NCBI GenBank assembly: GCA_937892405.1
Contig: CALAFS010000259.1
Span: 1-6,384, forward strand
Direction: 5' to 3'
Source: an uncultured Clostridia bacterium
Lineage (GTDB): Bacteria > Bacillota > Clostridia > Oscillospirales > CAG-272
DNA: 6,384 nucleotides
The notes beneath the pieces are model-generated. The model was not told the origin of the DNA and made no database searches. It saw only the letters and a program-made list of their open reading frames with translations. This document shows, piece after piece, positions 1 through 5,811 of this stretch. A program made the position numbers and the translations under genes. Within the stretch, counting starts at the first letter, position 1; every line of letters begins with the position of its first letter.

Positions 1-975
1 GTTTTCGTCCATCAATTTCGCAGTATTAAGCAACGATCTGGTCGACGCAACCTCCTCGCGACGGGTGATGACATTCGCCTGCGCCTTCTTTTCCGCCACG
101 AGCACCGTGTTCATGATATCCCGGATTTCGCCGGGGAGGATAATATCCTTCACGCCGGCGTCCTTGATTTCCACGAACAGCGACGCCTCTTTTTCTTTGA
201 GTCTCTCAAGGACATATTTCGACAACCCCTCTTTGTTTTCGAGGATTTCGTCGAGGCGGTACTTGCCGACATAGTCGCGCAGGGCGAGCTGGGCGGCGAC
301 GCGCATCTGCTCGGTGTAGTCGTCAATTTCGGTCAGAATTCTGACAAAATCCGTCACGCGATAGGTGCAGACAAAGTTGATTCTCAGCGATACCTTATCC
401 TGCGTCATGATTTCCTGACCGACGATATTCATCTGCGTCAGGCGGGTGTCGACAAGGTCGAAATCCACGCGGGTGCTCGTCTTCCAGAAGTAATAGGTGC
501 CGGGCTCCAGAATACGGACGAACCGATTGTTATAATACAGTCGCGCTCTTTCATATTCCGCCACCTCGATTTTGGTATAGAGGGACGCGGGGATACGGTC
601 GAATATGTAAAGAGGAAACTTCTCGTCCGCCTCGGGCGTCGAAAGATCCACCGTGCGGAATTCGTGCCTGTCACCCGCCTGCCAGAAGGCATATTTCCCC
701 TCCATACCGAGCACGCCCGCGAATCTGTCATTGACAAAGTGCAGGACGATCTGCTCGTCGGCGACCTCGGCCACGGCGACCCGGGACGCGAAGTCCGGAT
801 CCGAAAGCAGCGTGTCGAGCGTAGCGCGACGGCAGGTGATCGCTCCGCCGATCTCCGAGATTTCGATCTCTTTTCCGCCGAGCAGACGGTATTTTCCCGC
901 GCCGAGCGTCTTCACATACTTTCCGTTCTTAAAAAGAAAGCCTCTCTGATTTTCATTGATGATAACCGTTTTCAT
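1..975 (-). CDS. Slipin/SPFH (band 7) domain protein, C-terminus beyond the left edge
   Basis: The frame from ATG at 975 stays open through 325 codons to base 1. Slipins (stomatin relatives) are SPFH-domain scaffold proteins that oligomerise, usually at membranes. The N-terminus carries a duplicated motif: residues 6-34 (NENQRGFLFKNGKYVKTLGAG...) and 138-166 (VAEYERARLYYNNRFVRILEPG...). This two-copy entry into an SPFH domain is typical of one bacterial slipin subgroup. The SPFH core follows: DTRLTQMNIVGQEIMTQDKV near 176-194, LRINFVCTYRVTD near 197-209, then the helical part with VAAQLALRDYVGKYRLDEIL and the late motif DAGVKDIILPGEIRDIMNTVLVAEKKAQANVITRREE (272-308). No transmembrane segment is visible in the N-terminal region, unlike classical stomatins, so membrane contact would be indirect or peripheral. 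The start is fixed by an ideal ribosome site. It lies downstream of two WYL genes and a tRNA-like RNA on the same strand, a context I associate with Ro/RtcB RNA-repair loci. The family call is firm; the role is inferred. Confidence 0.9.
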   Translation of the reverse strand, partial: MKTVIINENQRGFLFKNGKYVKTLGAGKYRLLGGKEIEISEIGGAITCRRATLDTLLSDPDFASRVAVAEVADEQIVLHFVNDRFAGVLGMEGKYAFWQAGDRHEFRTVDLSTPEADEKFPLYIFDRIPASLYTKIEVAEYERARLYYNNRFVRILEPGTYYFWKTSTRVDFDLVDTRLTQMNIVGQEIMTQDKVSLRINFVCTYRVTDFVRILTEIDDYTEQMRVAAQLALRDYVGKYRLDEILENKEGLSKYVLERLKEKEASLFVEIKDAGVKDIILPGEIRDIMNTVLVAEKKAQANVITRREEVASTRSLLNTAKLMDEN

Positions 976-990
976 ATTTCAAAACCTCCT
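976..990 (-). promoter_or_regulatory. Strong ribosome binding site of the slipin gene
   Basis: On the minus strand AAGGAGG (AGGAGG at 985-990) stands 9 nt before the ATG at 975. It is near-perfectly complementary to the 16S rRNA tail. It decides the slipin start against an overlapping minus-strand frame that begins at 1141 and has no comparable site. Confidence 0.85.
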
Positions 991-1172
991 TGGTGAATCG
1001 TTCGTGTCTGTCCGGAGAACGGCGGCGGCCGATCCCTTGAGTTTTCCGATAGAAAGGCGGGACGCGTGTCTGACCTTTGTCACGGAGAAACGGTATCCGG
1101 TATCGGACAGGGCTGCCGTCCTCCTTTTCCTTCCCCATCACGCGATGCGGTGGACGGACAGACGGTTTTCTG

Positions 1173-1188
1173 TCACATAAAAATGTGA
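1173..1188 (-). other. Small perfect hairpin upstream of the slipin gene
   Basis: TCACAT and ATGTGA form a 6-bp perfect inverted repeat around an AAAA loop (UUUU on the minus strand). It lies about 10 nt after another hairpin (1196-1213) on the minus strand, so it may belong to the 3' end of the upstream non-coding RNA. It could also be an operator for the slipin gene. There is no long U-run after it, so it is a poor intrinsic terminator. I saw no convincing promoter between here and the slipin start. Confidence 0.3.
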
Positions 1189-1195
1189 GATACTT

Positions 1196-1396
1196 TTGCT
1201 TTTTTCAAAGCAATACTCCAATCCTCTGGCGCTGCGCCTTTCGGCGTACGGCAGGATTCGAACCTGCGAATCGGGGGCTTAATACCCCGCCGCGGAACTG
1301 TGTCCGTAGCGCATTGTGCAAGAATCCGGGAGCCATCATACACTTCGGAAATTCCTCGTGCAAAGCGGTGAGAGATACACCCGCCCCGAACCTTAC
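1196..1396 (-). ncRNA. Candidate bacterial Y RNA with a tRNA-like module (YrlA-like)
   Basis: Bacterial Y RNAs bind the Ro/TROVE protein, and the YrlA class carries a domain mimicking tRNA. Read on the minus strand, this non-coding stretch has, in order, a perfect 17-nt T-arm (1267-1251: GCAGG, loop TTCGAAT, CCTGC), then a stem capped by a GAAA tetraloop (1246-1235: CGCC-GAAA-GGCG), then a D-arm-like hairpin (1229-1218: CCAGAGGATTGG) with GG in its loop. A 7-bp GAAA-loop hairpin (1213-1196) follows. This order is a tRNA whose acceptor is closed into a loop, as described for YrlA. A normal cloverleaf fits poorly: the position-33 uridine is missing, no GG lies in the 5' D-loop, and no CCA is encoded. 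The 5' half holds weaker hairpins (1384-1365, about 1360-1340) that might form the Ro-binding end, but I could not define that stem. A -35/-10 pair sits just upstream. The ends are approximate. The alternative is a decayed tRNA gene. Confidence 0.45.
1235..1267 (-). other. T-arm followed by GNRA-capped acceptor-like stem
   Basis: This is the best-defined part of the tRNA-like module. The T-arm has 5 perfect pairs and a consensus TTCGAAT loop. Only four bases after it starts the hairpin CGCC-GAAA-GGCG, where a tRNA would end in an open acceptor and CCA. On the 5' side GCG-C-TACGG (about 1305-1297) could also pair with CCGTACGC across the T-arm base with one bulged C, so two folds compete. Confidence 0.6.
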
Positions 1397-1402
1397 GACA
1401 CC

Positions 1403-1431
1403 ATTATAGAGGAAAAAAACGGAATTATCAC
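1403..1431 (-). promoter_or_regulatory. Promoter of the tRNA-like RNA (and possibly the slipin gene)
   Basis: On the minus strand GTGATA (1431-1426) and TATAAT (1408-1403) are separated by 17 bp. The -10 is a perfect consensus and the -35 matches 4 of 6. The start would be near 1396. It lies right after the terminator of the second WYL gene, so the RNA would have its own promoter. I see no strong terminator between the RNA and the slipin gene, so read-through is possible. Confidence 0.6.
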
Positions 1432-1465
1432 GGAAAAAAAGTTGCGAACCGTTAAGATTCGCAAC
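1430..1465 (-). terminator. Intrinsic terminator of the WYL gene pair
   Basis: GTTGCGAA (1441-1448) and TTCGCAAC (1458-1465) form a perfect 8-bp stem around a 9-nt loop. On the minus strand the stem is followed immediately by seven T residues (1440-1434). The TAA stop of the second WYL gene (1454-1452) sits in the loop, so gene end and terminator are fused. Confidence 0.85.
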
Positions 1466-2366
1466 TTTTCTGGCTTTTCAGCCGCTCTTTGATCAGAGAG
1501 ACGAAGGATTCCGGCGCCGTCACCTTTACCATGGGGCCGAAGGACAGGATGCGAATGACCATCTCCGTCTCGTCGTCCTTATCATAGGTCAGCGTCACGC
1601 TGTATTTGTTGTCTTCGAGCTTCACCGCCTCTTTTTCAAAATGGGCGAAGTGCAAAAGGACGCGCTCGAGCGCGTTTCTTTTGTCGACGAGAAGAAGCTC
1701 GACCGTCCTTGCCTCCCGCGACGCCTTCTTCAGATCCGCGCGGCGGGGAAAAGGTTTTGTATACGGCTTGCAGGAAAAGATTCTGCCGAGATTGACGACT
1801 CCGCCGCGCCGACAGCCGTCGCCGTACAGCCGGAACTTATCGTCCTTTTCGGAATACTCCAGCCGCGAGGGCATCACGACCATGTGCGTCACGGTGCCCT
1901 TGCGGTTTTCGGCGTCAATGGCGAGGGGGTACCCGTTTTTGATCGCATCGAGAATCAGACGGAAGTTTTGGATATATCTTTCGTCCCCGTAAGGGTCTCC
2001 GTCGGCATACCGATCGAACACGCACAGGTCGTCCGCCGAAAACAGAGGTTCGACATCGGGAAAATCCGGGAGCTCGTCGGTGAAGAGACGGATTCTCGGA
2101 TCGGCGAAGACGGCTTTCAGCCATTGTTTTTCAAGGCGGGTGAGCGGCATGGTCGGCGTGTTTTTGATCGGTGTGGTACCGTCGGAGAAGAGCAGCTGCC
2201 ACCGCTCCTCCGAGAGCGCCGGCTCGATATTCAGAATACTTTCGCCGAAGGCGTGCGTTGCGACGATTTCGTGCAGCTCCCCTTTTTTCAGAGGGTGGTC
2301 GATCGCCACCCCGAGAATGTCGGCGACCGTATTGTAATAGGCGCCGTAAAGCTCACTGAAAATCAT
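1452..2366 (-). CDS. WYL-domain protein, second gene of the pair
   Basis: 304 codons, ATG at 2366, TAA at 1454-1452. WYL domains are ligand-sensing modules of bacterial transcription regulators, often linked to nucleic-acid stress and defence loci. The WYL-type core is visible at about residues 134-200: LILDAIKNGYPLAIDAENRKG, then MVVMPSRLEYSEKDDKFRLYG, then VVNLGRIFSC. The C-terminal extension ends in MVIRILSFGPMVKVTAPESF and LIKERL (269-296), the usual ending of WYL regulators. I see no clear DNA-binding helix-turn-helix in the first 130 residues, which seem to be a family-specific region. It may therefore act with the upstream protein rather than alone. Its start codon overlaps the upstream stop as ATGA, so translation is probably coupled; its own ribosome site (GGCGGTGAG region) is only moderate. 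I am sure of the WYL relation, less sure of its DNA binding. Confidence 0.82.
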   Translation of the reverse strand: MIFSELYGAYYNTVADILGVAIDHPLKKGELHEIVATHAFGESILNIEPALSEERWQLLFSDGTTPIKNTPTMPLTRLEKQWLKAVFADPRIRLFTDELPDFPDVEPLFSADDLCVFDRYADGDPYGDERYIQNFRLILDAIKNGYPLAIDAENRKGTVTHMVVMPSRLEYSEKDDKFRLYGDGCRRGGVVNLGRIFSCKPYTKPFPRRADLKKASREARTVELLLVDKRNALERVLLHFAHFEKEAVKLEDNKYSVTLTYDKDDETEMVIRILSFGPMVKVTAPESFVSLIKERLKSQKSCES

Positions 2367-3607
2367 TCCGTCTCACCGCCTTCCATACCGTACAGCGCAT
2401 ACATCCGGCGAAGGTCGTCTTTGAACTGCGCCTCCAGCGCTTTGTTTGAGAAACTGATCGTTGTGATCCTGCAGAGGAAGGTACGGATCCACGGAATCAT
2501 CTCCGTAGCGTCGAAGATATCCGCCGTGAATCTTGCGGTGTTCTTATCGAGCCGTTCGACGGTTCCCACGCGCTTTTCGCGCTCCAGTCTGCGGAGAATG
2601 TGCGGCTCGTCATCGGCATATCGGACGGTGAATTCGACATGCTCCATGCGTTTACCCGAGAAGCTCTGTGTGCTGACGCCCCACATGTGCTTTTGCATCG
2701 CATCGAGGGTATGGCGGAGATCGTCGAAGGTGTCGCACACCGCACCGGCGGTTACCGACAGAAAGCTGTCCATGCGGGAAGCGGGGATCCGTCGGAACCT
2801 TTCGGAATATGCCATCAGATATTGCCTGCCGTTTTGTACGCTGTTCATCAGCCGGAGCGGGACAATGTGATTTTCGGATACCCTTTCCTTGCGGCGGTTG
2901 AGAATTTCGGCGGTGATATATCTTTTTTCGGACATCGCGGCAAGCAGAGCGCAGACGATCTCACTGTCCATTGCCGAAGCAATGTAGTGATGCTTGAAAG
3001 CGAAATGCCCGGGGTGCGCCTTCCCCTTGTCGAGCAGAAATGAGCCGACCACGCCGCAGGGGGACACCTCCGAGAAAAAGTCGAGAATATCCGCATCGCA
3101 GACCGCGCTTTCCGCCGCTCGGCGGTAAAGCATGGTTTTTCCTCGCTTTTCGGCGACGATCAACCCCTCCGCGATATATTCGTTCAGCTTTTTGCGCACG
3201 GTGGACGCATCGAACATTCTCGGCTCGGGGAAGGGAAGGAGACGGGCGTCGATCTTCTCCGTGATCTCATTCAGAGAGAGGAGAATCTCCGGCGAGGAGA
3301 GAATGTCGAAGAGAAGAAAGTGCAGGGTGATGTCCCCGTCGGTAAAGCTCTTCGTCTTCCACGCAGCATAGAGAGGATTGTGAAGGGAGACGCGGCTGTC
3401 GATGGAGAGAAAGACATTTTTGCCGTCGGGCGTCTGACGGAAGCGCATGTAGTCCCCGAGCCAGCTTTCCAGCCGTCGCCGCTCATCGTCGTAGGAGCGG
3501 GCACTCTTCTGCCGGTATTCGTCCCGACTTTTGAATCCGTAAACATAGAATTCGCGCATGTATTCACGGATCCGGTTAAAGTTTTTGATCAACTCATGAT
3601 ATGCCAT
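2363..3607 (-). CDS. WYL-domain transcriptional regulator, first gene of the pair
   Basis: 414 codons, ATG at 3607, TGA at 2365-2363. The start was chosen because AAGGAGG lies 6 nt upstream. The open frame extends 80 codons further, but those codons cover the promoter. The N-terminus (1-90) has no motif I recognise. A winged helix-turn-helix lies at about 95-162 (LHFLLFDILSSPEILLSLNE ... STVRKKLNEYIAEGLIVAEKRGKTMLYRR). The WYL domain lies at about 210-285: MDSEIVCALLAAMSEKRYI, then IVPLRLMNSVQNGRQYLMAYSERFRRIPASRMDSF. The diagnostic W-Y-L triplet is here Q-Y-L. A C-terminal extension at about 322-405 (VEFTVRYADDEPHILRRLE ... MIPWIRTFLCRITTISFSN) fits the WCX region. The protein probably senses a nucleotide or nucleic-acid ligand and controls this locus, by analogy with WYL regulators of RNA-repair and defence operons. 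The actual ligand and targets are not visible in the sequence. Confidence 0.85.
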   Translation of the reverse strand: MAYHELIKNFNRIREYMREFYVYGFKSRDEYRQKSARSYDDERRRLESWLGDYMRFRQTPDGKNVFLSIDSRVSLHNPLYAAWKTKSFTDGDITLHFLLFDILSSPEILLSLNEITEKIDARLLPFPEPRMFDASTVRKKLNEYIAEGLIVAEKRGKTMLYRRAAESAVCDADILDFFSEVSPCGVVGSFLLDKGKAHPGHFAFKHHYIASAMDSEIVCALLAAMSEKRYITAEILNRRKERVSENHIVPLRLMNSVQNGRQYLMAYSERFRRIPASRMDSFLSVTAGAVCDTFDDLRHTLDAMQKHMWGVSTQSFSGKRMEHVEFTVRYADDEPHILRRLEREKRVGTVERLDKNTARFTADIFDATEMIPWIRTFLCRITTISFSNKALEAQFKDDLRRMYALYGMEGGETE

Positions 3608-3620
3608 GTTCTTCCTCCTT
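3608..3620 (-). promoter_or_regulatory. Ribosome binding site fixing the start of the first WYL gene
   Basis: AAGGAGG (3620-3614 on the minus strand) is 6 nt from ATG 3607. It rules out the longer 494-codon reading of the same frame, whose extra codons would lie across the promoter. Confidence 0.85.
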
Positions 3621-3649
3621 TCTGCCGTTTTCGTACCTCTTATAAAAAT

Positions 3650-3678
3650 ATCATACACTATTTCCCGCAAAGAATCAA
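3650..3678 (-). promoter_or_regulatory. Promoter of the WYL gene pair
   Basis: On the minus strand TTGATT (3678-3673) and TATGAT (3655-3650) are separated by exactly 17 bp. The -10 matches 5 of 6 and the -35 matches 4 of 6. Transcription would start near 3643, giving a leader of about 36 nt. Confidence 0.75.
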
Positions 3679-3830
3679 GCGAAAATCGAAAAATGACGAA
3701 TTCAACCGCCCGAGGAACGCATATCCCCCGTGGTTTTTGCAAGCACAGTATTGTTTGAGTACCGGAGGAAGTATTTGAGACAGCAGAAGGCAATTTCCGC
3801 CGGAGCCGGGGGAGTATAGCAAAAAAGCAC
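3679..3830. other. Intergenic region between divergent modules
   Basis: Together with the promoters on each side, this is part of a gap of about 300 bases between the divergent WYL and AlbA_2 genes. I find no start codon with a ribosome site leading to a plausible protein, no strong hairpin with a T-run, and no RNA gene. One plus-strand frame reads about 35 codons ending at a TAG near 3818 without a start; it could be the tail of a lost gene, but I have no family for it. Base composition changes across this stretch, from the GC-rich third positions of the WYL genes to the more mixed use of the next gene. It is the likely place for a module boundary. Confidence 0.4.
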
Positions 3831-3859
3831 TTGATAATTCGTTGCAAATGCAGTATAAT
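3831..3859 (+). promoter_or_regulatory. Near-consensus promoter of the AlbA_2/HATPase gene
   Basis: TTGATA (3831-3836), a 17-bp spacer and TATAAT (3854-3859): 11 of 12 consensus bases. The start would be near 3866, with a leader of about 45 nt. So strong a core promoter before a single regulator-like gene suggests that it is normally repressed. Confidence 0.85.
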
Positions 3860-3868
3860 AGTTGTAAC
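3841..3868. promoter_or_regulatory. Possible operator: inverted GTTRCAA half-sites over the -10
   Basis: GTTGCAA (3841-3847) and TTGTAAC (3862-3868) form an inverted repeat with 6 of 7 positions matching, separated by 14 bp and flanking the TATAAT box. A dimeric repressor bound there would block RNA polymerase. The downstream protein, which has DNA-binding domains, is a candidate for binding it, but this is only inferred from position. Confidence 0.35.
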
Positions 3869-3910
3869 TCCGCTTGAGATGATATACAGAAAGAACGAAG
3901 GAGAAACGCT

Positions 3911-5521
3911 ATGCCATATTCAGAAACTGTCCAAGAGCTTTTGGAAGCCAAAGAGGGCGAACACATCCAATTCAAGGAAGCCAAAAATCGGTTTGATTTT
4001 GGAGAGGCAGAGAAGTGTTGCTGTGCTTTGGCGAACAATGGCGGCGGTAAACTGGTATTTGGCATCACAGACAAGAGACCCCGCAGCGTGGTCGGCAGTG
4101 CGGCTTTTGATCAACCGGAGCGTACCCGCAGGGGGTTGATTGAGAAATTGAAGGTCAATGTTGATTTTCAGCTTTTCAACTACGAAGGAAAGCGGGTTCT
4201 GGTCTTCGATGTGAAGAGTCGTCCCATCGGCTTGCCGGTACAATACGATGGCGTCGCGTGGATTTATGAGGGTGATACGCTCAAGCCCATGCCGGAGGAT
4301 ATGCGCCGCAGCATTTATGAAGAGATTGGCGGCGATTTTTCCGGGACGATTTGTGCCGGGGCAACGCTTGATGACTTGGACGAGACCGCCATTGAAAACT
4401 TTCGTGCCAAGTGGATCGAAAAGAGCGGCAAAAAGCAGCTTGCCACGCTGTCAAAGGAACAGCTTCTCCATGACTGCGGTGCGATTGCGGATGAGGGTGT
4501 GACATACGCTGCCTTGATTTTGTTCGGAAAAAACGCGGCGATTATTAAGTATTTGCCGCAGGCGGAGATCATTTTTGAATACCGATCCTCCGAAGCGTCG
4601 GGTCCTGCCAATCAGAGAGAAGAGTTTAAGGTCGGCTTCTTCGCTTGCTATGACCGCGTGTGGGAACTTGTCAATCTGCGGAACGATAAGCAGCATTATC
4701 AGGAAGGGTTTTTCGTATTTGATATTGCCACTTTCAATGAGCGCGTTGTTCGAGAGGCAATTCTGAACGCGGTAAGCCACAGGAATTATCAGTTTGGCGG
4801 TAGCATCTTTGTCCGCCAGTTCCGAGACCGATTGATTGTTGAAAGTCCCGGAGGACTTCCATCCGGCATCACACTTGACAATATATTGGATCGTCAGTCG
4901 CCGCGTAATCGTCGGATTGCCGAGATTCTTTCTCTGTGCGGCATGGTGGAGCGTTCCGGACAAGGCATGAATCTGATGGTTGAACTGAGTGTACAAGAGG
5001 CAAAGCCGCTTCCCGACTTTACGGGAACAGATGATTACTTTGTCAGCGTCACGCTGAACGGGTTGATTATCGACAAGGCAATGCTTTCCGTAATCAATCG
5101 GATCAGCGAGAGGTGTGCGGAGCGGTTGTCTACCGAAGATTTTCTCGCGATTGACGCTCTGTATCGCGAAAGACCGCTGAATGAAAAGATGTTGTCCCGT
5201 TTGAACCGGCTGATCGAGATGGGCATCGTCGAGCATATCGGGCGCAAGAAGTATGTTCTTGCAAGAAGTCTCTATGCAGCAACGGGAAAAACCGGCGTGC
5301 ATACAAGGCAGGTCGGCTTGGATCGAGATACCAACAAGGAGCTGCTTCTAAAGCACATTCGCCGGAACAACGAAGTTGGTACACCGTTCAAAGAATTGCA
5401 ACAAGTTTTGCCGGGGCTCAATCGTAATCAGATCCAGGTGCTCATGAGGGAACTTAAAGAAGACGGAAAAGTTTTTTGCCAAGGAAAAACCCATGCGGCA
5501 AAGTGGTATGTGGTAAATTGA
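3911..5521 (+). CDS. AlbA_2 (Schlafen-type) DNA-binding domain plus GHKL-like ATPase-fold protein
   Basis: 536 codons, ATG at 3911 with AAGGAG 7 nt upstream, TGA at 5519-5521. The N-terminal AlbA_2 domain spans about residues 10-130, with EGEHIQFKEAK (15-25) and ALANNGGGKLVFGITD (39-54) as its hallmark motifs. A HATPase_c_4 (GHKL-like) domain spans about 265-385: EAILNAVSHRNY (282-293) corresponds to the N-box, ESPGGLPSGI (311-320) and GMVERSGQGMNLM (344-356) to the glycine motifs. The C-terminus (about 400-536) looks like two winged helices (LSRLNRLIEMGIVEHIGRKKY and FKELQQVLPGLNRNQIQVLM). Such proteins are often labelled 'RecG-related' or 'putative transcriptional regulator', but there is no helicase domain. 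They are frequent in accessory and defence-rich regions, and their biochemical role is poorly known. It has its own strong promoter and no operon partner in the window. Codon use is less GC-rich than in the WYL and slipin genes, consistent with acquisition. Confidence 0.9.
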   Translation: MPYSETVQELLEAKEGEHIQFKEAKNRFDFGEAEKCCCALANNGGGKLVFGITDKRPRSVVGSAAFDQPERTRRGLIEKLKVNVDFQLFNYEGKRVLVFDVKSRPIGLPVQYDGVAWIYEGDTLKPMPEDMRRSIYEEIGGDFSGTICAGATLDDLDETAIENFRAKWIEKSGKKQLATLSKEQLLHDCGAIADEGVTYAALILFGKNAAIIKYLPQAEIIFEYRSSEASGPANQREEFKVGFFACYDRVWELVNLRNDKQHYQEGFFVFDIATFNERVVREAILNAVSHRNYQFGGSIFVRQFRDRLIVESPGGLPSGITLDNILDRQSPRNRRIAEILSLCGMVERSGQGMNLMVELSVQEAKPLPDFTGTDDYFVSVTLNGLIIDKAMLSVINRISERCAERLSTEDFLAIDALYRERPLNEKMLSRLNRLIEMGIVEHIGRKKYVLARSLYAATGKTGVHTRQVGLDRDTNKELLLKHIRRNNEVGTPFKELQQVLPGLNRNQIQVLMRELKEDGKVFCQGKTHAAKWYVVN

Positions 5522-5545
5522 TTTGAAAACATTTCGCCGAAAATC

Positions 5546-5601
5546 CGATTGCGGCCAGGTCGCAATTAGGTCGCAATTAGGTCGCAATTAGGTCGCAATC
5601 G
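5546..5601. repeat. Four 11-bp tandem repeats next to an inverted copy
   Basis: GGTCGCAATTA is repeated at 5558-5568, 5569-5579 and 5580-5590, with a fourth copy at 5591-5601 changed in its last two bases (GGTCGCAATCG). Just upstream, CGATTGCGGCC (5546-5556) is the reverse complement of the fourth copy with one mismatch, separated from the first copy by a single A. The 11-bp period is close to one helical turn, so bound proteins would line up on one face. The array starts 25 bp after the stop codon of the AlbA_2/HATPase gene. It could be a protein-binding array, an integration scar or a slippage product; I cannot choose. Confidence 0.85.
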
Positions 5602-5768
5602 TTGTGACCGAGATGGACGAAAGAATAATTGATAAGGAAAGCCCGATTTTAGAGAAATATGATCTTGGAAGCAAGAACGCAAAAATCGTTTTCGGCTTCT
5701 GACTACACCTTGGTCCCGAATGGTTCGGTCCTGCAGAGACCGCTGGTGTAAACAAGGCAACCGAAACC
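5602..5768. other. Stretch without genes, with a degenerate copy of the downstream repeat unit
   Basis: No credible gene is seen. Bases 5704-5750 contain nested inverted repeats: TACACC/GGTGTA outside (5704-5709 and 5745-5750), with CCGAA-TGG-TTCGG (5716-5728) and CGGTC/GACCG (5726-5730 and 5738-5742) inside; these two share bases and are alternatives. The CGGTCCTGCAGAGACCG hairpin is as far from the next palindrome as the GTGTTCC/GGAACAC hairpin is in the two full repeat units. I therefore read this stretch as a diverged leftmost unit of the array. Confidence 0.4.
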
Positions 5769-5811
5769 AAATAAAAACCGCAGGAATAAAATCCTGCGGT
5801 TTTTATTTGGT
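5766..5811. terminator. 20-bp perfect palindrome, probable bidirectional terminator
   Basis: Two 20-base arms (5766-5785 and 5792-5811) are exactly complementary around a 6-base loop (ATAAAA). The core CCGCAGGA/TCCTGCGG is flanked by A-runs on one side and T-runs on the other, so each strand ends in GGTTTTTATTT, the shape of an intrinsic terminator in both directions. It may end transcription of the AlbA_2/HATPase gene, about 245 bases upstream, and of anything coming from the right. It also starts the first full repeat unit. Confidence 0.7.

Noticed and set aside
953..1141. Small minus-strand frame overlapping the slipin start
   Set aside because: It has no ribosome site comparable to that of the slipin gene, and its composition looks random.
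1236..1305. Ordinary functional tRNA gene
   Set aside because: The T-arm is perfect, but the would-be anticodon loop (TATTAAG) lacks U33 and would read a stop codon, the D-loop lacks GG, the acceptor needs a bulge and no CCA follows.
1077..1409. 110-codon plus-strand frame
   Set aside because: It contains the GFEPA string typical of reading backwards through a tRNA T-arm. The region is better explained as a minus-strand RNA.
1641..2870. 409-codon open frame on the plus strand
   Set aside because: It lies antisense across both WYL genes, has no ribosome site and no recognisable domain. Long antisense frames are common opposite GC-rich genes.
3608..3847. 80-codon N-terminal extension of the first WYL gene
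   Set aside because: It would run through the promoter at 3650-3678, and an ideal ribosome site stands before the internal ATG at 3607.
4451..5302. 283-codon open frame on the minus strand
   Set aside because: It is antisense to the AlbA_2/HATPase gene, whose domains are clear. There is no ribosome site or family for the antisense frame.
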